A DNA stretch of 64,000 nucleotides from Parelaphostrongylus tenuis (Eukaryota > Nematoda > Chromadorea > Rhabditida > Metastrongylidae), in assembly GCA_019055375.1 (NCBI GenBank), contig JAHQIW010002308.1, positions 372,001 through 436,000 on the forward strand. Reading direction: 5' to 3'. This document shows, one piece after another, positions 1 through 13,399 of the stretch. The notes beneath the pieces were generated by a model, which was given only the letters and a program-made list of their open reading frames with translations, had not been told where the DNA came from and made no database searches. The translations under genes and the position numbers were made by a program. Each line of letters begins with the position of its first letter. Within the stretch, counting starts at the first letter, position 1.

Positions 1-2278
1 CTCGTTCGACCAGCCGCACCGTTAAGTTTTTCCGTACCCTCCACGTCTAACCTCTCCGACAATCCAGTCGTAGAAAACATTTCTCTGATGTAATTAATGT
101 TGCGTTCTCATTCGACGTCAACGCCTGAATGGCAAGTCGATTCGCGACCAAACCTCAAAGAAATTGGGTGGTACGGAAAAAGTCTAGGTGGTTTCGAACT
201 AGAAATCAACGTGCGATTTCAATAATCGGTCCTGCCTTTCTTCGCGTTCACCTGTTCAGATATTGAATACCCCCGTACACATCAGAGATTCCAAAACGTC
301 TAATGCGATTAGAACTTCTTTTCTCTCAGTCGTTTTGGCGTAATGCGAGGCTTATCAGTGTTTATTGTTCCAAGGACTAACAAAGGCATGCTCCGAGAAG
401 TGTCTCCGATGTGATAGAAACGATCTTGGTCAACGAGACTACATGACTATGACGCTGTCGCTCACGACCTGAATATGGACGAAGCACTATTAATCTCGAA
501 TTGCTGAAATATGGCGATAAAGAACGACGTCTACGGCGGTGCATTGTACGGATGCGAGAAAAAACAGTAGAAAAACGCTTCATTGTGAGTGATCACCTCG
601 GCAAGAACGGTTTGGAATCGAAATCTACACAAATATTAATGAACGTTCAGTATATTGCGCTCGTTTCATAGGCCGGGTAATTTTCTGGGACGTTGTGTCG
701 TCGTTCTTCGGACAGAATTGATCGCTTACGGAACATCTGGTTCAGTGAAAGGTTACAACTAAAGGGCATGGCTTTATAAGATGGCAAAGACCAACATCGC
801 CAAGCGACGAACTCAAATAAATTCTGCTTATCTCAAAGAGCAGCAGAGTAAAAAATTTGCAATTACTCAGAAACAGCAATGAAGAATATCAAGGGTAGAG
901 ACCACCGAAAATCCATCATCATTGTGTCCTCCGGTGCTAGGTCGGTCTTCTCAGAATAAATTTGTCTTCACATGCCAAATGAGTGGAACCATTGATATTC
1001 TTATCGCTTAAACTAGTTAAAGAACTTAATAACTTTTTTATGTTTATTATACATTTGACATTCTGTTAATCACAATGCTTTTTGTCTATTCAGAGTTCCA
1101 CGAAAAATCGTTCTTAATTACCCTCCATGGAATAGTGGACGTGGGAATACAATTTCATAAAGCAATCAATGTCTTATTTTTTGTCGAGAGCTCTTTGCAG
1201 GAACTTCTTATCCTAATGAACCTGCTGGAAATATTCGTTATGAATAACGAGTATTCCTGATTTTTTTTCCGTCTAATAGACAGATTTTCATGGAGAAGAA
1301 GATTTGAAATCTCCTTAACTATGATTATGTCATTCGATGATAGATAGTTTCACGTCTATATCACGAGTCCTGAACTGTAGCCGTTCGTCTTTCCTTTAGC
1401 GAGCGATTGCCTTTTCCGAACAGGCGACTCGGAGACACTGCCGTTCCGTAACCGACTCGACGGTGTTCGTGTGTTCGTGATGAGTGTTCGTGTCGAAGCC
1501 ACCGTCGCCGCTCGTCTTAGGCTACCAGTTGTGCCGGTGTCCAATCGTAAATCAACGTCGTTAACTGCGTCGTTCAAGTGTTGCGATTCACAAAAGTGCA
1601 CGCACATCGCTACGTGAAAAGATGTCTGAACCTCCGAACTGCGTCATAATTCAGAGCAAACCAGAGGGACAGTAGCTGCACACAAAGGCCGACCACAAGC
1701 CATGGACATCTAGCACAAGAATGAAGAACAAGTGGGTATGCTTGGAGTTACGACAAGAAGTCAGATTAATAAAAAATATACATGAAATATTGAAAATTGA
1801 TCAGCTGAAGTTTCGTGGCCAGTTTTGCTACATTACCGAACAAGTCGTTGTTTGATGCTAGCATACCGAGCCAGAAAGAAAAAGCTTGATAAGTCCAGGA
1901 GCGTGCGATCGAACTAACGGCCACCTGCGTATTTCAGGGCGTCGCACTTTTAACCACTGCGTTATATACGCCTTAGGGTGGCTTAATAGACACAATGAGC
2001 CATTAAGAATGAGTTTTTTGTGATTTTTCACTCACTGGAAAGATATAGTTGGTTTATCGGAATAAATTCACTTCTTCTTCCTCTCCTTATCGCGACTGTT
2101 GCCACCTATAAGTCAGACTTAGCGGAGTTACTGTATTGTGAATGATAAGATGGGAATGAGACCACATAGCTAGTTAACATTTAGTAAACCATTCCTAGAA
2201 ACGGAATGCGGATATTGACCTCTTAACTTGACAGCATGAAACTGGCGTGATCGTAGAATAAATCAAAGCAGCACATAA
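1..2278. other. No gene recognised; one SINE head
   Basis: Mixed-composition sequence. 1380-1620 is richer in G+C than its surroundings and leads to a short frame (ATG 1622, 17 codons, MSEPPNCVIIQSKPEGQ), which could be a promoter or 5' UTR of an exon I cannot extend. The only repeat seen is the SINE head at 1895-1975. Confidence 0.4.
1895..1975 (-). repeat. SINE head fragment
   Basis: The minus strand reads ACGCAGTGGTTAAAAGTGCG followed by GTTAGTTCGATCGCACGCTC: the A and B boxes of the second SINE family. Only the tRNA-like part is left. Confidence 0.5.
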
Positions 2279-2593
2279 AACGACGACGACAAAGACGACC
2301 TTTTGCGACACTCAGAAGACCAAAATGTTTTTCGCTGGCCGAAGTTCAACAAATCATTAAGTGAAGATGAAGATCGATCTCTGAAGGACTATTCCACACC
2401 ATACGACCGACTAGAGAAAACAGCTGTACCGGTTAAAAATGATGACGAACTTGTCATAAATCAAGAGCTTGAGCGGCTGTTCGATTTCGCAACCTGTGTG
2501 GAGCGGTGGAAATCATTCATGGAATATAACCACCATGGTCTCAACCTCAGCCCCAATCGAACAAATAGTCAAAAAAAGACCAACGTAAACTAG
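2279..2593 (+). CDS. Hypothetical acidic coding exon, partial
   Basis: Open from just after the TAA at 2276 to TAG at 2591-2593, with 104 codons and no Met until near the end. It starts with an Asp/Lys run, then RHSEDQNVFRWPKFNKS, LSEDEDRSLKDYSTPYDRLE and ELERLFDFATCVERWKSFM. Composition is hydrophilic and protein-like, fitting a last exon, but no clear acceptor lies at its 5' edge. No family recognised. Confidence 0.35.
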   Translation, partial: NDDDKDDLLRHSEDQNVFRWPKFNKSLSEDEDRSLKDYSTPYDRLEKTAVPVKNDDELVINQELERLFDFATCVERWKSFMEYNHHGLNLSPNRTNSQKKTNVN

Positions 2594-4790
2594 AACTCGT
2601 CTTTGGCGGCGATCAACACATTAGTTCGAGTGTAAAGAGCTTTTCTACAGATTATATATTCAGGATTACATTCAAATTAAGTCCAAAAATATATTCGAAA
2701 AGCAGTTCTTATGCATATTACCTGGTTTAAAATTATTACCTTTGGAAAATATTCATATCGCGATATTGCAGGACTCTATGAGAAATTCAATAACCGAGTA
2801 GATACGAAAAAATCTTATAGCCTTCTTATTGCCGACTCCGATTGCCAATGTGCCAGTTTCATTAGACTTGTTGTGAATGACAATCAATTGTTCGCTTCGA
2901 CATGATTATCTGATTTAAAACACATTCTCATGAAATTCGACTTCTTCGGTAATTTCACCTTCAAGTAAACCAGAAGAAAGTCGATAGAACGTTTACGAAA
3001 GCTTAACATATAGCAGCGGACCGGTCATGAGAGACCATTTGATTCGCGTTCATCTCGTTTCTACTGCTCATTCGTCTCGCGCCGTTGGACGAAGGCTTAG
3101 CTGGCGTCTAACGAGCATTCATCCAGTACCACCATTGTCATGAATTCTCATCGATCATCCATCTGACCTTGATGAAGTCATAAGTAAATTAAACAATATA
3201 GAACGCCATGAGAGTCAACGATTTCAGCAGATAAGAGTGGGGTCACAGGTCGCTACCGCCGAGATTGGCACTAATACTTCAATGAAAAATTCGCATTGGT
3301 GGGCGGGAACCCATTTCTCGAGTCAAGTATATCCTAATCTATTATAATAGGCAATAGAGGTAATGATCTTCAAGTTTTTTGGGAAAAAAAGGTAAAAGCA
3401 GTCCGTTGTTGTGAGCAGTCAATAGGTGCGATGAGCTTGGACCGGATAGCCGAAGCGATGATGCCAGACCAGATCGGATGAGCGGTCCCTGAAAGAAGCC
3501 ATTTTTCAACACGTCGAACGAACAGTGACAATGCAATTGCGACAAAATCGACATAAATTCACTACTAATGGCGTCTAGTAGGCGCCATACAATGTTGCCA
3601 ATTACCGAGTGACGTACGGTAGTCTAGCCATCGCCTTAAATCGCCCATTAAGGAGGCGCTTTATGAGGTATTCTACTCAGGAACACTGCTCTAGAACTCA
3701 AGGAATATCTTCAGATTGTAGCGCTGCTTCGTCTTGTAATTTGACCGAGACCATCGATATCACATTTTTTCGCTATTTGGTGAGCTTAGTGAGCGTGTAG
3801 AGCTTTTAAATCATTTATAACTCCATTGCAACGAGAAATATTTCTCAAACGTTACGTCATTCGCAAATCCCTCTAAGGACGTACATTTCTTTCTAACATT
3901 TCCCAGACCGGCTATTTACTTATATGGCGCGTTCAAATGAATAAAAGCCTCCAGGACAGTTTTTTCAAAAAGTTTCCGTGATTTTTCTAGCGGGGTGTTC
4001 AAACTGGATTCTAATGTTTGCTTTCTTTATGAAACCGAAACTTATGAGCTCATTTCTGAAGGAGATAAGCGGTCGTTCAAACGTTCGAGGAGGAATAATG
4101 TTGTATGGCTGCGTTCATGATATATCTCTTTAATCACAACAACGAAAAAAAAACCTTAACTTCAAATCTGAGGCTATTGCGAACCCGTATTGCCCTTTCG
4201 GAAAGCTCACATCCTACACGCTACACCATCGAGCCTTCAGCTCTGTGTTTATATATTAGAGTATTGGTTGCTGTCAGCAATTATCCGTTGATAGAGTTGA
4301 TCTGGAGCAGAAATCTACGTTAACCCCAGTTGAGGTGAAGTTGTGGTCGAATTCACAGTGCTCATCTTCATGCATTTCAATGATTTGTTTTCTCTGTCTG
4401 CGCTTTCATCAGTGAGACATATCGCAAAGAAAGGTGGCATTTTTCAGAGAGTCTGGGAAAATCTAAATGTTATTATATATGGGAATTTCCACAGGAAGTT
4501 TTGTGTACCTCCAGAATGTTACATTTTCTTTGTGGCACTCTTTCCGGTCTAGCTTTAACATCTTGACCTCATACCGAGACGGCTATCGACACATACTAAT
4601 GATAACACCAGATTTCCCATAAGGCAATCACGGTTTTTTCGAAGCTTTGCCTTTCCCGCTCCCATTATAGTTTTGATTCTCTAAATGCAATATTATATGC
4701 TTTTGAGTTAATGTCGTGCTGCATTAATGTTTGACTGCTGTTGCCTTGAAGAACAGTCAAACTTTCATCAAAATGTAATATAAAAGAATT
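2594..4790. other. No feature recognised
   Basis: Short open frames only, none longer than 72 codons, with no domain, and no repeat shared with the rest of the window except a weak match of 4185-4245 (CGGAAAGCTCACATCC, CTACACCATCGAGCC) to 26655-26720. Confidence 0.4.
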
Positions 4791-5119
4791 GCGCCTATAT
4801 AGCACTAGACCTATGGCTCAAAATATGCATATCCTTATCAGATTAAATCATTTTGAGCGGGTTTGTAAAAAAAGCAGTCGATAGCAGAAGTATAGTTCAT
4901 TTTAGAAGCCGTAAGCTCGACTGCCGGTCACCACAAAGTCAGGTAATAACATCATCCTACTTTGGGTGCTTAATTTTACTCGGCGTCGGTTCCTTTGGAG
5001 GATTGTTTCACCTCAAGGGATCGACGGAACCGAGGGAGGGTGCTACTGATGAGTCCCAATAGGACGAAATAGGCGCCTATATAGCACTAGACCTATGGCT
5101 CAAAATATGCATATCCTTA
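4791..5119. repeat. Repeat with 47-bp direct terminal duplication
   Basis: The 47-base block starting GCGCCTATATAGCACTAGAC is repeated exactly at 4791-4837 and 5073-5119. AAAAGAATTGC stands just before the first and just after the second, like a target-site duplication. Parts of the interior recur at 28790-28980: the stretch TCATTTTGA(C/G)CGGGT is in direct orientation and the GTGCTACTGATGAG stretch is inverted there. Confidence 0.6.
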
Positions 5120-7359
5120 AAAGAATTGCATTATCACATTTGTATCTAGCTTAGGAATCGTAGATATCGTGCGATACAATGTTGATTATAAAAATTTAGT
5201 AGAAGCTTTTTCTTCATCTAGGAAGGAGAGCTTCATGTAGATAAAGGAGGCCGAGGGCTACCAGCTGTTACCGGAAATCTCCTTATTTGGAGGTTCAAAT
5301 AAGGCAAAGGAAATTCACGGCCGTAGTTTGAGACCTGATAAGAATCAGAGGTAAATAGAATGTAGTACGGTATACCTCAGCCGAATTAAAAAGTCGAAAA
5401 AATTCTAAAATTGAGTACAGAATTTGTTGAGCAAATGGCAGCAATACCCTCCTCATTACAGTGTTCGTTTTAGGCATCTATTTGTTTAGAAAAACGACTC
5501 TTTCGTGGTTTCGGATGGTGAGCGACAAAAAATGGATTTCATACGTGAAAGGCTCGAAGACGTTCCGTAGTCGGGTGAACGAAGACGAACTATTGAAACG
5601 TCTTTTGCTTCGCTATGATCGAACAGACATGATCGCTCATTGTACTTTCTCTAATCAACGCCGAAATTATTATGCAAGATAATATTGTTGAGAAACATTG
5701 GATAAAGGAAAACTTGCAACATCTGCGACGATAGATCGATCAGCCGAAAAAAGTGGTTTCGTTGCCGAGAGTAGCATTTGAAAACACGTCGAGCATCCAA
5801 TACTGGAAAGACAAGGGGTGCTTTGTCTGGAAAGAAATACGTAACCGCACTTTTATCCGGCGCACTCATCGGCACTCTTGTAGGTTGACCGTCGCTTTCA
5901 CAGACATCTCAACAATTTCCGTGAGAGAATCGCCTGCAACAGAGCCGTCGCTTGAAAGGTTTTTGAGCACTGTTCTTAGAATCTTGAAACTCGGAAAGCT
6001 ATAGATTGCTTCACGAGAGACATATAATTATAAACTCTTCAAGAAGTACATAGAAGAACTTTTTATGTAGAAAAATACTGTGAACCGCTTGAATACGTAT
6101 CTGAAGTCACGGATTGAAGACCGACGATTCTCTGTTGTTAGACTTTTATGCTATCAAATGCCCAATAAATGAGATATCATGCTAAGTTTTCTGAAGTAGT
6201 TTGAATATTCCACATTGATTTTCAATAATCAGTGACATTTCAAAAATAGCCGAAAAAGTTTTCAGAGACTAAGTTATCCAAAATAAGTAATGGAGACGAA
6301 AATAGTACAGAAGAGAAATATAGGTAAATCAATAAAACAAATTATAAATAGCTATCTAAAAATAGGCAAAAATGTATTATTGGATAGAAACTAGGAGTAA
6401 AGAGGTATTGTTCCTTTATTCGACATTATTTGACAACTGATTCTTATATCCGACATAGTAGCGACGGAGTCATTCTTAGGCTGATGAAAGGTCAGCTGTT
6501 CATAGGAAGTTTTTTTTTTAATACGCATTCAAAGGATCTTTGACCTATGAGCACTGGTTGGTTTGAAAGTTACTTTGACAAGCAATTCAAGACGACGTCA
6601 TTCGTCAGCAAAACATGACGTTGATGTTGAAACTAGCAAAATTTGTGTTTTGTGAATCATTAGATTGGTAGATTCGATTTCATCTCACTCGGATCTCATC
6701 AAGCTGATATTCTTATCTCTTCGACGGTGTATATACACTGTCATCAGCCCATTTACAGCTCTCGAATGCATGAATACCTTTCGATGTAAGCCTAATGCCA
6801 GCGGTAAGACGTTCCAATTGGGGTCTATGCTATAAACTACTCTCAGCGAAATCGAAATGCGCGTTGAAGTCGAGTGAAGACGTGACCGAGGCCAAACGAG
6901 AAAAGGATAATATTGGACATTAGAACGATGACCTCCTTCGAAGAATATCTTGAACAAGGATCAGTCGACAAAGACAGCAAATTATAAACAGGTTTAGAAA
7001 AATGCAATTGTTGTGGGCTTATAAGTCACCTACGTTCGTTTCCATGAAAATTATGGATTGTTTAGAGTTTTAGGTCATCGAAATCTATCTTAACTTCCTT
7101 ACTCCAGTTTATTAGAATGGAGCTTTTTATTCAGAGCTTTGCTGAATTTTGTTCAATTTTTTGAACGGCAATAATTCCTCGATAATTAAGTTTTGCGAAA
7201 TAACATCATAAAAAGCCATTAAAAAAAGGTATGAGAAGGAAACTCAAGAATTAGCGTCTGGGAAAAAAGCGTTGTCATCAGAAATTTCTCAATAATATTT
7301 GTGGTAGCTAAATTTCGGCAGTAGAATGAGAAAAATTGCGAAATCGAGTGATTTTTCAG
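5120..7359. other. No gene recognised
   Basis: The open frames at 5461-5682 and 5753-6004 show a WISYVK stretch faintly like a transposase block, but nothing else supports this. The rest is AT-rich without visible structure. Confidence 0.35.
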
Positions 7360-7714
7360 ATATATTCGCATATGTGTGCACACATACTTCTGTGCACACG
7401 TGTGCACGTGTTTATGTGTTTATATATGTTTGCATGCCTACGTGTCTAGGTATGCGCGTGTATGTGAGATATGTGTGTAGTGTATGTATGCATGTATGTA
7501 TTTCTGTGCGTATGCATGTGTGGATGTATGTATTTATGTGTGTATGCATGTTTTCATGTATGTGTATGTATGTATGTATATATGTATGTACGTATGTAAT
7601 GTAATGCATGTATGTATGTAATGCCTGTATGTATGTATGTATGTATGTATGTATGTATGTATGTATGCATGTACTGCAATGCAATGTATGTATGTATGTA
7701 TGTATGTATGTATG

Positions 7715-7748
<34 letters not shown>

Positions 7749-7996
7749 TGTATGTATGTATGTATGTATGTATGCATGTATGTATGTATGTATGTATGTA
7801 TGTATGTATGTATGTATGTATGTATGCATGTATGTATGTGTGTATGTATGGTATGTATGTATGTATGTATGTATGTATGTATGTATGTATGTATGTATGT
7901 ATGTATGTATGTATGTATGTATGTATGGTAGGTATGTATGTATGTATGTATGTATGTATGTATGTATGTATGTATGTATGTATGTATGTATGTATG

Positions 7997-8030
<34 letters not shown>

Positions 8031-8960
8031 TGTATGTATGTATGTATGTATGTATGTATGTATGTATGTATGTGTGGTAGGTATGCATGTATGTATGTAT
8101 GCATGGTATGTATGTATGGTATGTATGTATGCATGGTATGTATGTATGAATGTGTGTATGTATGTATGTATGTATGTATGTATGTATGTATGTATGTATG
8201 TATGTATGTATGTATGTATGTATGTATGTATGTGTGGTATGTATGTATGTATGTATGTATGTATGTATGTATGTATGTATGTATGTATGTATGTATGTAT
8301 GTATGTATGGTAGTGTATGTATGTATGTATGTATGTATGTATGTATGTATGGTATGTATGTATGTATGTATGGTATGTATGTATGGTATGTATGTATGAA
8401 TGTATGTATGTATGTATGTATGTATGTATGTATGTATGTATGTATGTATGTATGTATGTATGTATGTATGTATGTATGTGTGGTAGGTATGTATGTATGT
8501 ATGTATGCATGGTATGTATGTATGGTATGTATGTATGTATGCATGGTATGTATGTATGAATGTGTGTATGTATGTATGTATGTATGTATGTATGTATGTA
8601 TGTATGTATGTATGTATGTATGTATGTATGTATGTATGTATGTGTGGTATGTATGTATGTATGTATGTATGTATGTATGTATGTATGTATGTATGGTATG
8701 TATGTATGTATGTATGTATATGTGCATATGTGTACGTATGTAATCATGTATGAATGCATGGATGTACGTATGTACGTATATATGTATGTATGCAATCTTG
8801 TATATATGCATGTACGTGTGCGTGTATGTTCATGAGTCCTTGTGTATAGTAAACATCTTTAGCACATTTCAAAAATATAAATGTTCAGCACGCACACATG
8901 CATGTGTGCATATGTATATTAGTGTGTATATGTGTGTACGTGTGTATGAGGATTCCGGTT
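7360..8960. repeat. TATG/CATA tetranucleotide satellite with higher-order structure
   Basis: About 1.2 kb of nearly uninterrupted TATG repeats (7600-8720) with degenerate edges (TGTG- and TATG-rich) from 7360 and to about 8960. Marker variants recur with an offset of 406-410 bases: TGTGTGGTAG at 8071 and 8477, TGTGTGGTAT at 8231 and 8641, GAATGTGTG at 8148 and 8558. Because the period is 4, all three frames stay open on both strands, giving spurious open frames up to 425 codons (HTYI repeats on the minus strand). None is called as a gene. Confidence 0.95.
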
Positions 8961-9704
8961 TGTTTCACTTGGAGATGATACACGTTTACCAGAGACACAA
9001 GCCGGTGCGAAATTTTATGGCATTGCACTATTTGGGCACTCGGCTAAGGGGAAAGTCAAGCGCACCATCACACAAGGGATTCGACGTGTACTGGGTACGT
9101 CTCATATGAAAGAAAGTGAACCAAACAGAATTTTTATCTTCAATTTTTATTACCCAAAAAAGGACAAAGTCGATGGCTGAAGTAAAATTACCCTAAATTG
9201 TTAACTAATATAAACTAATTTAGCAACAAACAAATTAAAGCTTGAGTTTAGAAAAAATTGTTAAGAGATACATTAGACAACAGAAATCATGAGCCGTTTA
9301 TCCACACAACACTGATCATCCGAAAAATTGAACAGAGTAAAAGGTGAGATACATGTGCTGGCCGAAAGATGTCTTTTTCGGATGTCATGGTAAAAAGCTT
9401 CACTTCGTCCTGAAAGCTTCTGCCGAATCTAAACACAGAAATGAAATACATCTGGAGAACTCAATAGAAAACGATTTCAGTAAAACAAATATATCTCAAA
9501 GAAGAATGCCTTCAAGTGCCCAAGAGAGATACTGTGGAATGGCGACATTGATTTGTCAATATCACTTACCTCATAATTTCCTTGTCAGCCGTTTAGCGCA
9601 TTTCGTGGAACTACGAAAGGTTTTTTGAGCTGTACACTGAAGTGTTGATTTATCACGGTTCGACAAATTTTTCTTTTTTTTCCACGCTTCATAAGTTCGG
9701 CAGC

Positions 9705-9785
9705 ATTACCCATCCCATAGCTCATTGATTAGAGGTGCCGTGCAATGAACACGTGGTCCTTGGTTCAATCGCAAGCCCTACTGAA
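9705..9785 (+). repeat. SINE head fragment
   Basis: CATAGCTCATTGATTAGAGG then GGTGCCG and CCTTGGTTCAATCGCAAGCC: A-box and B-box regions of the second SINE family in spacing, body not recognisable. It lies 250 bases before the full inverted copy at 10029. Confidence 0.45.
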
Positions 9786-10028
9786 TGCTATTGTACCCGC
9801 CATATACAAATTCAATATCTCCTTGAATCTTAATGGAATCAAATGCATAGGGATTACTCAGGAATTGGTCAGCGCTAGGAGCTTTGTCTTTTTTCTTTTA
9901 GCTCCCATCCTCATTCCATGGCATATTCACTGTGTCACATGCTGCTCAAAGGACTTGCTCAGTGTATGGAAGTACCAGGCGGATTCGAATATTCTGAGGA
10001 AATAAGAAGAATAATAAATGAATGATAA

Positions 10029-10345
10029 AAGGATAAAGGATAAAGCTCTCGGCGTTGATCAATCCCTGAGGGATGCGTCATGCATTCGACTTCAATTTTC
10101 AACTTCGTTTGAGGTGATTGAATGCATATCTGGCCTTTACAATGACTCGCGGTGGCCTCCCGCTGAACCGAGTCAGTGCTGCTTATCCTCCCAGACAAGT
10201 CTGAGACCTGTTTGGTACCAATTTACCGACCCCGGAGTGATGGATGGCTTGGTGAGCCATGAGCGCGAGATCGAACCATTGACCTCGTGTGCGACGCAAG
10301 GCACCTCTAACCACTGCGCCACATGCGCCACATGCCACAATAAAT
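10029..10345 (-). repeat. tRNA-derived SINE, second family (about 310 bp)
   Basis: On the minus strand it begins with the A box TGGCGCAGTGGTTAGAGGTG and B box AATGGTTCGATCTCGC, followed by a body (GGGAGGCCACCGCGAGTCAT, then AAAGGCCAGATATGCATTCA) and an end GAGAGCTTTATCCTTTATCC. The same order is found at 49015, 53185 and 54247. Confidence 0.75.
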
Positions 10346-11261
10346 AGATAAATAGTAAATAAGTAACGATGAAGTTTAGCAGATGAATGTTAATAATAAG
10401 AAGTAAAAAATAGGTAAAAATAGGAAACATAATGACGGATTTGGAATGAAATTTGTCGCAATAACTTAGTGCTTTAACAATAGTTTATCGTTAATTTTCA
10501 TTCAGGATTAAATCCAAACAACTTTAGCCACAAGGTCATAGACTTAACGGCCGACTTAGTGTTACTAACTTGAACATTCATCAATATGTTTCCATGTTGT
10601 GCGATCTTCTTTTTTGTTGTTAGAGACATCCTTCATCCCATGTGAACTTTGTTCCGATATTCTCCTTCGGTAGCAAAGTCGATTATAAGAACTAGTAGTT
10701 GTTCTGGAAATTGCACTCAATTAGGTCATATGGAACTAAGTCCTGAGCTTTTCGTTAAGTCCGTAAACTGCAAAAATAAAAGTAAATTGCCCTCGATAAA
10801 GGTGACAGGCGGGTTCAATTCGCGCTTGAGGTCAATTTTTGCACATACCACTCAATCTTGTTCATAAATAATTCGACATTATATCACTGCTAGAAAGGAG
10901 AAAAATTTTAAAAAAAATATCAGTGAATTGCATTTTATCATACCATTATATGGTAGACATATATATTTTATATTTTTACATAATATTTTAATTATATTTT
11001 AAAGTAGGCAAATTTTTTGAAGCGTTATTAGTTATGGAATTAAAGAAGCACGCACACATGCAATTTATATAGCTATGCAATACATAGATTCTAAAGAAGC
11101 CACTACGTTGAAGAAAGAGCTCCTTACCACCCGTAAATATTCAAATTTTATGTTCCTTTCACGCAGTATCGATTATTCTAAATTTTTGGGAATATCTCAG
11201 GAATATTTCCGTAAGAAGCAGGGCAGCTGGACCGAGTTTACTATGCGTTACAGGAAAAGTA

Positions 11262-11674
11262 CTCGACATTGACTCGTCGACAGCTCGCGCTGTTTCAGCA
11301 AGACAATGCCAGACCTCTCACCGCAAAGAAGGCTGAAGAATAGTTTGATGAATTTTGAAGAATTCGAGGTCTTGCCGCAGTCAGCATACAGTCCATATAC
11401 TGCGCCGTCCGACTGTGATCCAGTTCCGCTCAGAACGTTTTTTGCGTGGACGCCGATTCGAGACATTTAATCAAGTTGAAGGAACACGTGAGGAGTTTTT
11501 TGATTCAAAGCCCAATAAATGGTAACTTGGCCAATTTAGAAAGCTTACAGATTGTTGAAGAAGATCGTCGATAATAATGATTTTTAATTTGAAGAGTAAT
11601 AATTTTTTTACTCAAATATACGCATAAACTTTGAATTTTCGGAGGGTGTGATGGAACTTATCCTTCAGCCTAAT
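11262..11674 (+). mobile_element. 5'-truncated mariner of the 47 kb family
   Basis: The + strand has LFQQDNARPLTAKKAEE followed by EFEVLPQSAYSPYTAPSD in adjacent, interrupted frames, then a decayed C-terminus, and ends with TTGAATTTTCGGAGGGTGTG...CTTCAGCCTAAT. That end is the reverse complement of the left terminal repeat at 47066. No matching 5' terminal repeat lies upstream, so only the last third is left. Confidence 0.75.
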
Positions 11675-12189
11675 GTTTTGGCTAAGTATAGGCTTCGTAT
11701 CGCAAATTTCTCAACACCTGCAGAGTTGTGCGCGTGCTATGTGTGGTCGACACTGTCGTCGAAGAGAACTTGACCTTTTATGTTTGCCGATACTGGGTGC
11801 ATTCGCTGCAATTTTTTATGCACTTCACGGATTCTGCGTCAACACTTCTTTGCTGTTCACCTATCTTCACGTTACAGCATGTTAGACTGGAAGGTGGAAA
11901 AACGGTGGGGGCAGTAAAATCTACATTTTCAAAAAATAGTCGGTGATATTTTTGAGAACTTACGGTAGCGTGCAGTGTGAATTTTGAATGTGAGTGAATA
12001 AGATTTGAAACTAAGAAAACTTTTTGAAAAATTCAAAAAAAAGATAGGTGAAAAATAATTAGGAAAAGTTATAAGCTTTGAAAACGGGTAAAGTTGGAAA
12101 CAACGTGGAAATGAACAGATAGAAAGTAAAAAATATGAAGTTAATTTTATGTAGATTATGATTTATATCCGTATCTCACACGATTTATG

Positions 12190-12248
12190 ATGAAGTCAAA
12201 CGCATGGCGTATCCCTCAAGGATTGATTAACTCTGAGAGCTTTATCTC
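12190..12248 (+). repeat. SINE 3' end fragment
   Basis: GCATGGCGTATCCCTCAAGG then ATTGATTAACTCTGAGAGC and TTTATC match the last 60 bases of the second SINE family. Confidence 0.5.
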
Positions 12249-12990
12249 TATTACTACAATGTTCAATCACGGCTTCAGTTTGAGTGAAATTGATGCCAAT
12301 TTGTGCTCCCTATATCAATCCCGTTAACGAGTGATTTTTCGAAGCCATCTAATGGATTGAAACACGGTTGAGAGAAGACAGAGTAAAGGCCTCGATTGTG
12401 TTATGGAAAACGCTAGTGAGCACCTAGAAAGGGCAATACCTAGCTCGCAGCCACTTCAAATTTCAAGTTCTCCCCGTATCTTCGCACTTTACAATTGCGG
12501 AGAGTGTTTGGAAAAATCGTATTCAATGACCTTATTCAAATATGCTCTGTCATTATTGGCTGACGTTTCCAACCGAAAAGGAAGATTATGAAAAGTATGC
12601 AGCAAAATTCTAGTTCAAAATGTATGTAATTGTGAAACTCTCGACGATCAACCGGCAATATAACTGCACCAGCCTTTTTTTTTTGGTAGAGAAATTCGTC
12701 ATTTCTAGACGATTTTCTTGTTTACAAGTCTTTCACAACTACAATAATCCAGTGGCTTCTAGCTCATGACACATTTTTCATCTCTTGATTTGGTGTTGAT
12801 TTCCTATCCCTGCACGCCAAACATCAGAGTGATTCTCCGTTTTCTTCTACGCATCAACGATGATTCAAAGGTAATTACAATTTTTAACACTTCAAACATT
12901 TGGAAATCTGAAGTAACTTTTTTTTTGAAAAGAGATGGATCACCTATTGAAGATGTAAAGTAGTTTTAATTTTATCGCTATTTCAAACAG

Positions 12991-13118
12991 GAACTTTCTT
13001 TCACAAGTGCGCATATTTCAAACAAGCAGAGCTACAGTATATCGACACAGGATTAAAACGTTTCGTTCAAAATGTTCTAGATGAGACGGACCCGAACTCA
13101 GGTGACTATCTCGTCTAA
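12991..13118 (+). CDS. Hypothetical coding exon, possibly terminal
   Basis: Follows the acceptor ATTTCAAACAG. The frame reads TFFHKCAYFKQAELQYIDTG then LKRFVQNVLDETDPNSGDYL and ends at TAA 13116-13118. A donor (TCAG|GTGACT at 13101/13102) offers an alternative splice, but I found no in-phase partner exon downstream. The preceding exon was not identified; it must end in phase 1. Confidence 0.35.
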
Positions 13119-13399
13119 AACGTTTATCGCTTCTCCCAACAACCATCTTCTCAGCAAAAGTAGACCAATATCACTAAATGAGCCTATGAAACTGAGCAAG
13201 CGATTTTATAAACGAAGCTTGTTGTTTGCAAGGCTATCTATACCTGCACTAGCAAAAAAATAATCTCAAAGAGTTTAATTACCAGATTTTGGTACTCTCG
13301 CGTCATAACCTACTGAAGTGTAGCATTTTTTCTCGACTGATATGTTTTCACCTATAAAAATAATTTGAGATCAAGAACAAGAAAAAATCACTATTTCAG

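Noticed and set aside
1356..1607. Minus-strand 83-codon frame
   Set aside because: Composition is low-complexity Arg/Ser/Thr from a G+C-rich stretch; better explained as non-coding or 5' UTR on the other strand.
5461..6004. Two + strand open frames with a WISYVK stretch resembling transposase
   Set aside because: A single short word; no other mariner or Tc1 blocks or terminal repeats nearby.
7412..8835. Open frames of up to 425 codons on both strands (HTYI- and MYVC-type repeats)
   Set aside because: They are an automatic result of a 4-base repeat without stop codons; all frames are open and there is no other coding signal.
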